The notes: a model not told the origin generated them from the sequence alone. DNA of 64,000 bases from Sulfitobacter brevis (GCF_900112755.1 NZ_FOMW01000002.1:62001-126000), one strand, 5' to 3'; counted from the first letter of the stretch, positions 34,985 through 44,135 are shown. Translations and numbers: made by a program.

Positions 34985-36429
34985 TGAATAAGCGCCTCAG
35001 TCAAAATTGCTCTTAACTGATCACGGATGGCGGCGACCTCGGCCTCTGCCCCGTCCAACTCGGCCAGCAGGGTTTCGGGATCGCCGTGATCCTCCTCCAC
35101 CGCATGGGGGTTCTTGACGTCCAGATTATAGCCACGCGCCTTGATCTCGTCCGCCGTCACCTTCCACGCCTGCGGGCCTTCGACGCGGCCTTCCCGCGCG
35201 GCCCCGCCCCACCATGCGGCGCAGTCGTCCAAATGATCCAGCCGGATCGGCTTGGTCATTGAATAGGCTTTTTGCCCCTCGGGCACGCGGTGTTCCCAAT
35301 ACCAGATGTCCTGCGTGGGCGTGCCCTTTTCAAAGAACAGCAGGTTGGTGCCGATGGAGGCATAGGGTTTGAAGACCGAGTTCGGCAGCCGCACGATGGT
35401 GTGCAGGTTGCATTCCTCCATCAGGTGTTCCTTGAGCCGGGTCTTGATGCCTTCGCCGAACAGCGAGCCATCGGGCAGGACCACCGCGGCGCGGCCACCC
35501 AGTTTGAGCAGGCGGATGATCAGGGCGAGGAACAGATCGGCGGTCTCCCGGGTCTTGAAGGTGGGGAAGTTGCTTTCGATCCCGTCCTCTTCCTTGCCGC
35601 CAAAAGGCGGATTGGTCAGGACGATGTCGACCCTTTCATCACGGGTCCAACTGACCAAGGGGCGGGCGAGCGTGTTGTCGTGGCGCACGAAGTCAGGTTC
35701 CTCGACCCCGTTGAGCAGCATGTTGGTGACGCAAAGCATGTGGGGCAGCGGTTTCTTTTCCACGGCGCGCAGGGCGCCCTGCATCTGTGCCTCATGTTCG
35801 GGGCGTTTGACGTAGCGCTCGCGCATGTGGCGCATGGCGCAGGTCAGAAAGCCGCCGGTGCCGCAGGCAGGGTCGAACATGATTTCGCCAGGGTGCGGGT
35901 CGATCTGTTGCACCATAAAGGCGGTGACGGCGCGCGGGGTGTAGTATTCGCCCGCGTTGCCTGCATTTTGCAGATCGTTCAGGATTTGCTCGTAGATGTC
36001 GCCGAAGTGTTGGCGCTCGGTCAGATTGTTGAAGTCAACCTCGTTGATCTTGTTGATCATCTGCCGCATCAGCTGGCCGGATTTCATGTAGTTGTAGGCA
36101 TCCTCGAACACATCGCGGACGACCTTGGCGCGGGGGCCTGCATTGGTGGGCAGCGCTTTGAGTTGCGTGAACAGGGTGTTGTTCACGAAATCCAGCAGCG
36201 TGTCGCCCGTGATCCCCTCGGGGTCCGCCGCCCAGGCGCGCCATTGCAGGGCATCAGGGATGGGCGAGGTATAGTCCTCTTTCGTCAGCTCGAGTTCCTG
36301 ATCCTGATCGTCGATGATCTTGAGGAAGAACATCCAGCACAGCTGACTGATGCGCTGAGCATCGCCATCCACGCCGGTGTCTTTGCGCATGATGTCCTGG
36401 ATGGACTTAACGAGGGTACGGACGGACAT
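34981..36429 (-). CDS. hsdM: Type I restriction-modification N6-adenine methyltransferase subunit
   Basis: A 482-residue HsdM. The SAM-binding motif is FDPACGTGGFL (186-195), the catalytic motif TNPPFGGKE (272-280), preceded by the helical N-terminal domain (SIQDIMRKDTGVDGDAQRISQLCWMFFLKI). Full family length and no disruption, so the modification activity is probably intact. It begins 3 nt after hsdR and overlaps hsdS by ATGA. Confidence 0.95.
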   Translation of the reverse strand: MSVRTLVKSIQDIMRKDTGVDGDAQRISQLCWMFFLKIIDDQDQELELTKEDYTSPIPDALQWRAWAADPEGITGDTLLDFVNNTLFTQLKALPTNAGPRAKVVRDVFEDAYNYMKSGQLMRQMINKINEVDFNNLTERQHFGDIYEQILNDLQNAGNAGEYYTPRAVTAFMVQQIDPHPGEIMFDPACGTGGFLTCAMRHMRERYVKRPEHEAQMQGALRAVEKKPLPHMLCVTNMLLNGVEEPDFVRHDNTLARPLVSWTRDERVDIVLTNPPFGGKEEDGIESNFPTFKTRETADLFLALIIRLLKLGGRAAVVLPDGSLFGEGIKTRLKEHLMEECNLHTIVRLPNSVFKPYASIGTNLLFFEKGTPTQDIWYWEHRVPEGQKAYSMTKPIRLDHLDDCAAWWGGAAREGRVEGPQAWKVTADEIKARGYNLDVKNPHAVEEDHGDPETLLAELDGAEAEVAAIRDQLRAILTEALIQ

Positions 36430-36432
36430 GAG

Positions 36433-38895
36433 TTATGCGCTTTCTTGGTATATTGCAGACTGCAGGTCGTGAACGGCCTGTTCGAATTTGGGTTTTCCAC
36501 CGAAAGCACGGACAAGTTCAATCACACTTCCCATGCCACTGAACGGTGCGATCTTCAGAACACCGAGGTCGTCGAGGTCCATAACGCCTTCATCGGCATA
36601 TTTTTCCAGCAGAGCTTCGAGAACGGCTTTCGCCTGTGGACCATACTTGGTGAACGCATCGCGCTTCTTCACGCTTTCGGCCCGCTCTCGTCGGGTTAGG
36701 GGTTTGGCGTCAAAGGCGATGTGGCAGATCAGGTCGAACGGATCAAGGTCCTTGCCAAGCTCCGCTGCGATCACATCGAAAGGAAGGCCTTCGGCTTCCA
36801 GCTCTTCGAATACAGCCTGCTTGCGTCCTTCGCCATTCCAGCGCTTAAGGAATTGATCGAGGCTGGCAAACTGCCGCTGCAGTGCTTTGCGGGTATAGTC
36901 TCGTAGGGACTCTGTAATCAGCTTTCCGTCTTCATCCAGGTATTCCACGCGTTCAGCTACAATGATCGCCCCTACACCGTCTACGTAGACCTTACGGATC
37001 GGTCCACCGCCAGTTTTGCTATTAAGCGGATCAAGCGGATCAACCGGATCGATAAGAACCGTTTCGTCGTCACTCGGTTCCGGCGACAAAGGCTCGCCAT
37101 CAATATCAGTCTGCGGGACATCATCCGGAGGCGCAATCGGATCATCAGGGCCAGGTTGGTAGATTTGGACGGGCTCACCATCGAATTCGGGGTCTGCAAA
37201 ATGACTGGTCGACCCACGGAAATCCATCACCGTGAAGAAAAGCTTTTGGGTATCCTCATGTACGCGGGTCCCTCGGCCAATAATCTGTTTGAACTCAGTC
37301 ATGGATCCGACCTCGCGGTCGAGCACGATCAATCGACAGGTCTGCGCGTCAACGCCGGTGGAGAGAAGCCGTGAGGTCGTTGCGATCACTGGATAGGGTG
37401 CCTCGGGGTCGATGAAATTCCCAAGCTGGTCTAGGCCATTTTTGTCATTGCCGGTGATGCGCATAACGTAACGGTGATTTTGCGCCACCAGATCGGCGTT
37501 TTCGTTTATCAAGGCCTGGCGCATGCGGGCAGCGTGTTCTTGATCTACGCAGAAAACGATGGTCTTTGCCATTCTGTCGCCGCTTTGCTTTAGAAACTCT
37601 GTCACCTTTTGGGCTACCAGCTTGGTACGATCTTCCAAAACCAGCGTGCGGTCGAAATCCTTGGCATTGTAAATGCGATCTTCAACCTCTTCGCCATCGC
37701 GGTCGAGTTGCCCCTGAACAGGTCGATAGCCTTGAACGTCGCGGTCGATGTGAACCTTGATGACCTTGTAAGGTGCCAAAAAACCGTCGCGAATGCCCTG
37801 CTTCAGCGAATAGCTGTAAACAGGTTCACCGAAGTAATCGATGTTTGACGCATACTCGGTCTCCTTTGGCGTAGCAGTCAGGCCGATCTGGGTCGCTGAC
37901 GTGAAATGGGCTAGGATTTCCCGCCAAGCAGAATCGTCAGCCGCACTGCCCCGGTGGCACTCATCAATGACGATCAGGTCAAAGAAGTCGGGCGAGAACT
38001 CCTTATAAATCTTTTGGCTTTCATCCGGACCTGTAATTGCTTGGTATAGACCGAGGTAGATTTCATAAGACGTGTCGATCCTGCGACGCTTATCTAAAGC
38101 TAGCGTCAAATCAGTAGAAGTGCCGTCTGCCCTCTCAATGGTTTTCGCATGCGTTGACAGTTTGGCCATATTGCCTGCGAAGGGCCTGAAGTCGTTCACC
38201 ATCGTTTGGTCGATCAACACGTTTCGATCAGCCAAAAATAGGATGCGCTTCTTCTTGCCTGCCTTCCAAAGTCGCCAAATTATCTGAAACGCTGTGTAAG
38301 TCTTGCCAGTGCCTGTGGCCATAACCAGAAGAACCCGGTCCTGCCCTTTTGCTATGGCCTCCATAGTAGAGTTTACGGCATTGATCTGGTAATAGCGCGG
38401 CGCCTTGCCGCTGCCGTCGTCAAAGTAGTCCTGTAAGGCCACGGCTGACGCGTCATCTGACAGACCCTTCCACTGGCAATACCGCGCCCAAAGCTCCTCA
38501 GGTGATGGAAACTCATTCAGAGCAAGCGAAACCTCGGGTGTCGGGCTCATCCCGGTCCGATCATGGAAAACGAAACCGTCACCATTCGAAGAAAAGACAA
38601 ATGGAATTTCTAGGGTTTCTGCGTATGCCAAACCTTGTTGAAGCCCCGCACCAATGGCCTGGGTGTTTTCCTTCGCCTCAATGATGGCGATAGGAATGTT
38701 CGGCTTAACGGAAAGGATATAATCAGCGCGTTTGCCCTTACCACGGCTTACCAATTTGCCTCTGACGATGATCCGACCTTTGGTAAAGCTAACTTCTTCA
38801 CGAACTTGGGTGATTTCATCCCAACCAGATCCGCGAAGCGCAGGGGTGATGTACTTTGTGCAGATGTCACGCTCACTGAGCAATCGCTTGTCCAT
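36433..38895 (-). CDS. hsdR: Type I restriction endonuclease, motor/nuclease subunit
   Basis: An 820-residue HsdR. The N-terminal PD-(D/E)xK nuclease shows RADYILSV (Asp58) and IAIIEAKEN (Glu73, Lys75). The SF2 translocase has Walker A VMATGTGKTYTAF (192 onward), DECHRGS near 310, GLTATPKET near 335 and the late motif IGRGTRVHEDT near 540. A C-terminal helical region (640-820) probably binds the methylase. All key residues are present, so it looks functional. First gene of the hsdR-M-S-HNH operon. Confidence 0.95.
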   Translation of the reverse strand: MDKRLLSERDICTKYITPALRGSGWDEITQVREEVSFTKGRIIVRGKLVSRGKGKRADYILSVKPNIPIAIIEAKENTQAIGAGLQQGLAYAETLEIPFVFSSNGDGFVFHDRTGMSPTPEVSLALNEFPSPEELWARYCQWKGLSDDASAVALQDYFDDGSGKAPRYYQINAVNSTMEAIAKGQDRVLLVMATGTGKTYTAFQIIWRLWKAGKKKRILFLADRNVLIDQTMVNDFRPFAGNMAKLSTHAKTIERADGTSTDLTLALDKRRRIDTSYEIYLGLYQAITGPDESQKIYKEFSPDFFDLIVIDECHRGSAADDSAWREILAHFTSATQIGLTATPKETEYASNIDYFGEPVYSYSLKQGIRDGFLAPYKVIKVHIDRDVQGYRPVQGQLDRDGEEVEDRIYNAKDFDRTLVLEDRTKLVAQKVTEFLKQSGDRMAKTIVFCVDQEHAARMRQALINENADLVAQNHRYVMRITGNDKNGLDQLGNFIDPEAPYPVIATTSRLLSTGVDAQTCRLIVLDREVGSMTEFKQIIGRGTRVHEDTQKLFFTVMDFRGSTSHFADPEFDGEPVQIYQPGPDDPIAPPDDVPQTDIDGEPLSPEPSDDETVLIDPVDPLDPLNSKTGGGPIRKVYVDGVGAIIVAERVEYLDEDGKLITESLRDYTRKALQRQFASLDQFLKRWNGEGRKQAVFEELEAEGLPFDVIAAELGKDLDPFDLICHIAFDAKPLTRRERAESVKKRDAFTKYGPQAKAVLEALLEKYADEGVMDLDDLGVLKIAPFSGMGSVIELVRAFGGKPKFEQAVHDLQSAIYQESA

Positions 38896-39261
38896 ACAAA
38901 TATTTCCCGGTCAAGTAGCATGCCACTAGGGGCAGAAAATCAATTAAATCTTTTGTTATGAGACGTTAGACGGGATTCAGGTTATTCGGCAACGGCAATT
39001 GAACTCAAATCCTGGTTTGTCGCGCATTAAAGGAAAATACTGCAGGTTGCTGCAACTGCAGAGCATGGGCCAACAGAAGACGATTAATCAACTTCGTCCG
39101 TGTGATCCTTCAGAAACATCGACTTTAGCACTTTGCCGGCCGTATTTCCTCTACGCGCAGCTGGCGGTCTTTGGAGGGACTCCGAACCACAGTGCTGAGC
39201 CCGAAACTTGGGCGGTTCACTATATGGTCTGCCTGACACCACCACGTTGCGTCGGTGCCGA
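38896..39261. other. Intergenic region, hsdR promoter side
   Basis: About 365 bases. The left part, A+T-rich around 38920-38965, should hold the hsdR promoter; I cannot assign hexamers. No ORF here is convincing; the plus-strand frame at 38999 is antisense to the secreted-protein gene. Confidence 0.4.
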
Positions 39262-40074
39262 TCAACGCGATGTCATGACTTTTCGGATTGTCACAGGCAG
39301 CGCTTCTGGGGGCTTGCCGATGAGGCGCGGCACGACCCCATCCCGCTTAATAGCGGCGATGAAGTTCCCGCTGCCGCGGTGCAATGCCATGGCCGCAAAG
39401 TCAGTGTTGCACATATGCGGTTGGCAACCTGATCCGACGATCCAGTTTCCCTCCACGATCATTTCTTGCGATCCGATAATCATAGTATTGCGCAATTCGT
39501 CGAGCACATCCCAACCGACATTGGCAATCATCTCTGCCTCATGTTCAGGCGCTGTCAAATATTCATAGGGGCTTTCGCCGATCCACGCGTTTACATCGCC
39601 CTTAGACGTTCGTGCAATATCCGAGCTCACGAGGCCCAGCGAACGACGCTCGATCTGTTCACCATCATACACAAAAGCGACCAGCCCCTCGCTGGCATCA
39701 AAGGAGTTCATGGTGACAGTTACAGTCTCCGCGTCGTAGCTTACCTCGGGTACGTCAGCACAAGTGCCGAAAGTTTCACTAAGGCCAACTTTGCCCGGCG
39801 TGGTGTTTAGCCAGGCAAACTCCGCAGGACAACCGGTGCCGCCGCTGTAGATCGCAACCAGGATCAGGTTACCTATCTTGTCGATCAGTTCCGCAGCATA
39901 TGAGACTTCGAGCGGGAAAACTCGATCTCCAACGGCTACAGCTTTGATGTCCATGGCTCCACCGACGATACGAACATCACCTGATAACGAAGAGAACCTG
40001 TCTCGCGCAGCTGTGGCGACCGGTAACGTCAGAACGAAGGTGATAAGTCCAATAAGTGCAGCGGATCGTCCCAT
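39262..40074 (-). CDS. Exported protein of unknown function
   Basis: A 270-residue protein with signal peptide MGRSAALIGLITFVLTLPVATA (cleavage probably after TAA or TA). GGAG six bases before the ATG at 40072-40074 selects this start over one eight codons upstream. The mature part has four Cys (GTGCPAEF, GTCADV, GSGCQPHMC), suggesting two disulfides in the periplasm. I recognise no domain. It sits between the hsd operon and ArdC, unusual company for a secreted protein; no functional link can be read from sequence. Confidence 0.65.
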   Translation of the reverse strand: MGRSAALIGLITFVLTLPVATAARDRFSSLSGDVRIVGGAMDIKAVAVGDRVFPLEVSYAAELIDKIGNLILVAIYSGGTGCPAEFAWLNTTPGKVGLSETFGTCADVPEVSYDAETVTVTMNSFDASEGLVAFVYDGEQIERRSLGLVSSDIARTSKGDVNAWIGESPYEYLTAPEHEAEMIANVGWDVLDELRNTMIIGSQEMIVEGNWIVGSGCQPHMCNTDFAAMALHRGSGNFIAAIKRDGVVPRLIGKPPEALPVTIRKVMTSR

Positions 40075-40443
40075 TTTTTTCTCCAATTCGATTGTCACAA
40101 AATATAAAAGTGTATGCCATGTCCAGCGTTTTGAACGTGGCTAGTTGCTTGCATGCACAAACTATTTTCCTTGCACGGCGAGCCGCCTCACGGTTGGGAA
40201 CATACACAGAACGCGGCGGCAATCTTTACTCAGATCAAGTGAGGACGAAGCCTGGCTTCCATCTCCTGCGGTTCAAACTCGAAAACCTTACTCTGCAGTC
40301 GTTGTGGCGAATGACAGTGAGCTTTGTTGACCATGAGGCACGCGCTTGCATCGCCCTCTGACCAACAAGCTCAACCAATGCAGATTCAGCAAGACGGCAT
40401 CCACGGCAAATCATCCCCCACCCCAACACAAAGGATCGGCCCA
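40075..40443. other. Divergent promoter region between exported-protein and ardC genes
   Basis: About 370 bases, A+T-rich next to the leftward gene (around 40095-40115). It must hold both promoters. AAAGGAT near 40430 is the ribosome site for ardC. I see no strong inverted repeat. Confidence 0.4.
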
Positions 40444-41295
40444 ATGTCAGGGACCACAATGAAATTTGACGTTCATAGCCAGATTACAAACCACATTATC
40501 GCGGCCATTGAGACTGCGGGTGAGTTCCAGACACCCTGGATCACCAGGTCTGGCGGCAGCTTCGCAAGGCCGGTCAATGTTGCCTCCAAACGCCCCTACA
40601 ACGGCATCAATATCTTGAACTTGTGGATCGCATCCCTCTCCAAAGATTATCCGTCGAACACCTGGGGCACGTACCGGCAATGGCAGCAAGTTGGTTGTCA
40701 GGTCCGACAGGGTGAAAAATCTTCCCTCGTGGTTTTTTACCAAAATCACACATCAGAAGACGAGGCACCCAAACATTTTGTTGCCCGGGCAAGTAGGGTA
40801 TTCAACGCCGCACAGGTCGATGGCTTTGAACTTCAGGTCGAAAATCTGCTTAATACGCCACTGTTTACTCCCGTTGCACGGGCCGAGGCTTTTGCCACCC
40901 ACACAGGGGCTAGGATTGAAGAGAACGGTGAGCAGGCTTGTTTCGTCTCAAGTCTGGATCTGATCCGGATGCCCGAGCGCTGCCGGTTTATTGACACCGC
41001 CACAACCATGGCAGCAGAAGCCTTCTATGGCACGCTGAGTCATGAGTTGGTCCACTGGACAGGTGTTTCCCATCGCTTAGATCGTGACCTCTCTGGCCGG
41101 TTCGGGGATCAGGCCTACGCTATGGAAGAATTGGTCGCGGAACTGGGTGCGGCCTTCCTTTGTTCCGAACTTGGCCTCGCACCAGTTCCGCGTGAGGACC
41201 ACGCTTGCTATATAAAATCTTGGCTCGCCGTTCTAAAGCAAGACAAAAGGGCGATCTTTACCGCAGCATCAAAGGCGTCCCAGGCAGCGAACTAG
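40444..41295 (+). CDS. ardC: ArdC-family antirestriction protein
   Basis: A 283-residue ArdC-type protein: N-terminal ssDNA-binding domain (about 1-125; PWITRSGGSFARPVNVASKRPYNGIN and WGTYRQWQQVGCQVRQGEKS) and C-terminal zincin-like metallopeptidase domain with HELVHWTG (His200, Glu201, His204) followed by an ELVAELGAAFLCSELG helix giving the third ligand. ArdC proteins of plasmids protect incoming single-stranded DNA from restriction. Here it lies on the same island as a complete type I system. The ATG at 40444 is preceded by AAAGGA; an upstream frame start at 40324 has no such site. Confidence 0.9.
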   Translation: MSGTTMKFDVHSQITNHIIAAIETAGEFQTPWITRSGGSFARPVNVASKRPYNGINILNLWIASLSKDYPSNTWGTYRQWQQVGCQVRQGEKSSLVVFYQNHTSEDEAPKHFVARASRVFNAAQVDGFELQVENLLNTPLFTPVARAEAFATHTGARIEENGEQACFVSSLDLIRMPERCRFIDTATTMAAEAFYGTLSHELVHWTGVSHRLDRDLSGRFGDQAYAMEELVAELGAAFLCSELGLAPVPREDHACYIKSWLAVLKQDKRAIFTAASKASQAAN

Positions 41296-41390
41296 TTGCT
41301 GGAGCTTTCTGCGGTTCGTGCCCTGGTCGTCGACTAAGCGGCTGCTGCATAGCAGTGATGCCCTTTTCCTAATCTTGGTCACCGGCTCAA

Positions 41391-42113
41391 TCAATGGCGT
41401 TGAGCTGGCGTAAGGCTAATGTCCGTTTCCAGTTGCAAGGCCGACCGCCAGAGCGGTGTCTTGAAGTAGATATGCTCCGTTCGTCCTTTTTCCTCCACCG
41501 GTTGGCCCACAATCAGGCCTGACCACTCCAAAGGTTTCAGGACAGAATGGGAGAAGGCTGCAATGTTGCGCCACTCAGAGGTGTGCCAGTCAGCCCCATC
41601 ATCATAAAACGTGCTGTAGAGCTTGTGCTCACTTGCGCCGTTTTCGACTTCGAGGTTAATCACATTGAGCCAGACATCCCAATTGCCGCAGAGTGCGTTT
41701 TCGAAGCGCCCATACGCCGCATGATCGATCTTCAGAATGTAAAAGGGGATCAACTCTTGGAAAAGCGCACCCGGCGAATGGGCAAGATCCCTGCCCCTCT
41801 TAGTTAACTTAAACTCACCCTTATAGTGCCGCCCCAACTTCAGCTGGATCAATAAAAAATGCAGCAGCTCAAGCGGCGGATGATCGTATTCATTGAGAAC
41901 TTTGTGGTAGCGCATCAACTCCTCATAGCTGTAGCCAGGCCAGTTAAAATGCATTGCGGCCCACTGCACAAAGGTCCGCTTGAAGGCCTTGGTTTTGGTC
42001 AGTCCAATCGGTCCCTGGTCATCGGCATGGGTCAGCGTCAGGAGCGCTGCCCTGAGCAGCGGCGAGTACGATAAATCCGGATGATCATCTGACGGCTGTG
42101 AGAAGTTGATCAT
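41391..42113 (-). CDS. Island protein of unknown function, winged-helix-like
   Basis: A 240-residue soluble protein. Segments such as LLHFLLIQLKLGRHYKGEFKLTKRGRDLAHSP and VLKPLEWSGLIVGQPVEEKGRTEHIYFKTPLWRSAL look like two winged-helix units (helix pair, wing, then LTKRGRDL), the kind found in plasmid and island proteins, but I cannot name the family. The ATG at 42113 (MINFSQPSDD) is chosen as more natural than one 13 codons earlier. It is convergent with ardC. Confidence 0.6.
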   Translation of the reverse strand: MINFSQPSDDHPDLSYSPLLRAALLTLTHADDQGPIGLTKTKAFKRTFVQWAAMHFNWPGYSYEELMRYHKVLNEYDHPPLELLHFLLIQLKLGRHYKGEFKLTKRGRDLAHSPGALFQELIPFYILKIDHAAYGRFENALCGNWDVWLNVINLEVENGASEHKLYSTFYDDGADWHTSEWRNIAAFSHSVLKPLEWSGLIVGQPVEEKGRTEHIYFKTPLWRSALQLETDISLTPAQRH

Positions 42114-42354
42114 AATGATTAGACTACATCCCCCATCGGCAGTTACCAGCACTGCGATTCAGTTTTATCTGAACCTCCCCTAGGATCGGACAGGCGCCAC
42201 CTGTCTGTCTCCACATTTCTAAACGCTGTTCGCTCTCAGATCCGCTTTGATCCCGGCCTACAGCATTTCCCGGGCACGCCCATCCGCTATGATATCACAG
42301 CCAAAACTCAAAAACCCCGCCGAGTTTGCGCCCCCCTATTTAAAGCCGCAGCAC

Positions 42355-42387
42355 TTTGTTTATAAACAAAAAAAGGTGTACACCTTT
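42355..42387. repeat. Two adjacent perfect 16-bp palindromes
   Basis: TTTGTTTATAAACAAA (42355-42370) and AAAGGTGTACACCTTT (42372-42387) lie one base apart in the most A+T-rich part of this region. TATATT follows at 42390-42395. The arrangement resembles operators over a promoter. Confidence 0.7.
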
Positions 42388-42850
42388 GCTATATTTAACC
42401 TCAAATCTGAGCCAGAGTTAACCTATCGAGAGGCAGCAAATGTCCTCTCGGTGGGGCCACCTGAGGCCCACGCGGAACAAGCGCTCGCTAGCCCTCTTGA
42501 TGGGGCACTCAGGCCATAGCTCTGCCCTGTTGTAGACGGGGTCCAAAATGCCGGATTGGTGGGGTTTGGCGTACCCCCAATGAGACAGTGCCGTAAGGCC
42601 TGACCCCATGGGGTCAGGGGGGACAGTCCGGCCAGAGACAGCGAAGGGGCAGGCACTCTGTCAGCTTCCGCATTTGATGCCACATCCGGTTCCTGACGGT
42701 CCAGATCTTGGTGGAATGTGGTGGGCGGAAGTGGCCAATCCCCGCGACCCAGGCGCACCTGGGCAGGTCGAACAAACCTGCGCGTTCAAAGTCCGGTCTT
42801 CCCGGCCATCGACACGGCACATGTCACTACAGTCGATGAAAATCTCCAAA

Positions 42851-42916
42851 GGTAGCACCCGGTCTAAACCCGGCCAACCGGGTCTGAGCCTCTGCTCTGG
42901 GACCCCGGGTGCTACC
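42851..42916 (+). ncRNA. Candidate structured element with three-way junction
   Basis: Outer arms GGTAGCACCCGG (42851-42862) and CCGGGTGCTACC (42905-42916) pair perfectly over 12 bp. Inside are two further hairpins: ACCCGG-CCAA-CCGGGT (42868-42883) and GAGC-CTCT-GCTC (42886-42897). The sequence can therefore fold, as RNA or as cruciform DNA, into a three-way junction. No T run follows, so it is not a simple terminator. It lies 61 nt before the gene at 42977; whether it is transcribed is unknown. Confidence 0.45.
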
Positions 42917-42976
42917 TGACAAGCCACGGCAACAGGCGTGGTTTGACGGTAGCATCACATCTTTGGAGGATACATC

Positions 42977-43588
42977 ATGGCACCGATCAACTTTACCAAA
43001 TTGGCCTTGGCCAACAGTGACGACCAGTTCCTTGCCGCAATTGACTCTATCCAGCGTCGGGGCCACGCGGTCCAGTTGGATATTCATCTGTTTCTGGTCG
43101 CTGTCGCTTCTCGCTGGGCGAGCACCGGCGATGTGCGACCCGCCGTTGGCATGGTCAACAAACTCATCGAGGCGCTGCCTCATGGCGTGCGGTCAAATGC
43201 CATCAAAGCTTGGGTCGAGACCCATCTGGGATTTGTCTGGACACAGACGGATCTGTTCCAGGCAGGCACAACCAGACATGCAGATCTGTCGATCAAAACG
43301 CTGGCAAACGTCCGCTGGTGGGAGTTCAAACCTGAGCCTGCCTACAAGCCCATGGACTTTGCGGCGGCGCTCCTGAGCCTCACGACGCGGGCCGATGACC
43401 GCCTGCAGAAACCTGACCCCCGTGATGTGATTGACGCCCAACTGTTGCGGATTGTCAAAGGTGCGGCTTCTGGCAAAGCCATCGGCTTCGACGATCTTCT
43501 AAACGCAGTTCAATCTCTGAACCAAACGGAGAGGTCTAACTTGACCACCTATCTTGCCACGTCACAGGGGCTCCAGAGCGCCGCCTGA
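42977..43588 (+). CDS. Unknown island protein
   Basis: A 203-residue, probably all-helical soluble protein with no family that I recognise. TTGGAGG nine bases before the ATG gives a strong start. Segments include FLAAIDSIQRRGHAVQLDIHLFLVAVA and VRWWEFKPEPAYKPMDFAAALLSL. Proteins of this size with a small hypothetical downstream are common in plasmid and phage accessory regions. The structured element just upstream may control it. Confidence 0.65.
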   Translation: MAPINFTKLALANSDDQFLAAIDSIQRRGHAVQLDIHLFLVAVASRWASTGDVRPAVGMVNKLIEALPHGVRSNAIKAWVETHLGFVWTQTDLFQAGTTRHADLSIKTLANVRWWEFKPEPAYKPMDFAAALLSLTTRADDRLQKPDPRDVIDAQLLRIVKGAASGKAIGFDDLLNAVQSLNQTERSNLTTYLATSQGLQSAA

Positions 43589-43691
43589 GGCCCTAGGCCC
43601 TCAGGTTAGTTACCCACCCCACTAACGCCGGCCTGACGCACAAACCTGCCCTCTCACGGCCTCGGGCCGAGGGCCATATTGGAGACCGACC

Positions 43692-43955
43692 ATGTTGAAC
43701 ATGTTTTGCGAAGCCTATTCTCAAAAGGCCATGCAGGTTGACGGGGCCAGCCGGAGAAGGTTTCGGATCAGGGGTCGGAAAAGGCGGGTCAAGGAGGGTG
43801 GAATTGAACGAGTTCCGATCGATATCCAAGCGGCGCTTTGGGCGAGTTACGAAGGTGCTGCCCGATACGCCGAAGTGACCGCGTTCCCTCATGCCAAGAA
43901 GGGGGCTGCGGAGGCGCGACGACGCTGGGAGGAGTACGCGGCTGATCGGAAGTGA
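43692..43955 (+). CDS. Small basic protein of unknown function
   Basis: An 87-residue protein with a very basic central stretch (ASRRRFRIRGRKRRVKEGG, about residues 19-37) followed by a helical C-terminus rich in Ala, Lys and Glu. GGAG precedes the ATG at a good distance. The basic stretch suggests nucleic-acid binding. No family recognised; it lies 103 nt after the 203-aa gene and may share its transcript. Confidence 0.5.
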   Translation: MLNMFCEAYSQKAMQVDGASRRRFRIRGRKRRVKEGGIERVPIDIQAALWASYEGAARYAEVTAFPHAKKGAAEARRRWEEYAADRK

Positions 43956-44135
43956 GAATGAATAGGTGCGCGGTTTTCTCATAATCCGTCGAAATGCACA
44001 GAATAGGAATGTTCCGTCGCCCTAACGCGGTTTTTTATTAGTCTGCGGGACTACAAAAACGATTTTACGGCCAATGAGGGTTTCAGATTTTCGATCATAT
44101 TGGCGGTCTTCCGCACAAAAATCCTATTAGAATAC

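Larger units (their letters stand above)
42114..42976. other. Large non-coding region of the island with palindromes and a structured element
   Basis: About 860 bases without a credible gene. It contains an A+T-rich patch with two perfect 16-bp palindromes (42355-42387), and a three-way-junction-capable inverted repeat (42851-42916). Short frames on both strands here have no recognisable product or ribosome site. The ribosome site TTGGAGG at 42963-42969 belongs to the gene at 42977. Confidence 0.5.

Noticed and set aside
35272..36699. Plus-strand open frame of 475 codons
   Set aside because: It lies opposite the certain hsdM gene and the hsdR 3' end; the translation is His/Gln/Val-biased as expected from the complement of a high-G+C gene.
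42423..42758. Minus-strand frame of 111 codons in the gene-free part of the island
   Set aside because: No ribosome site; repetitive Pro/Leu composition and overlapping frames in other phases suggest chance.
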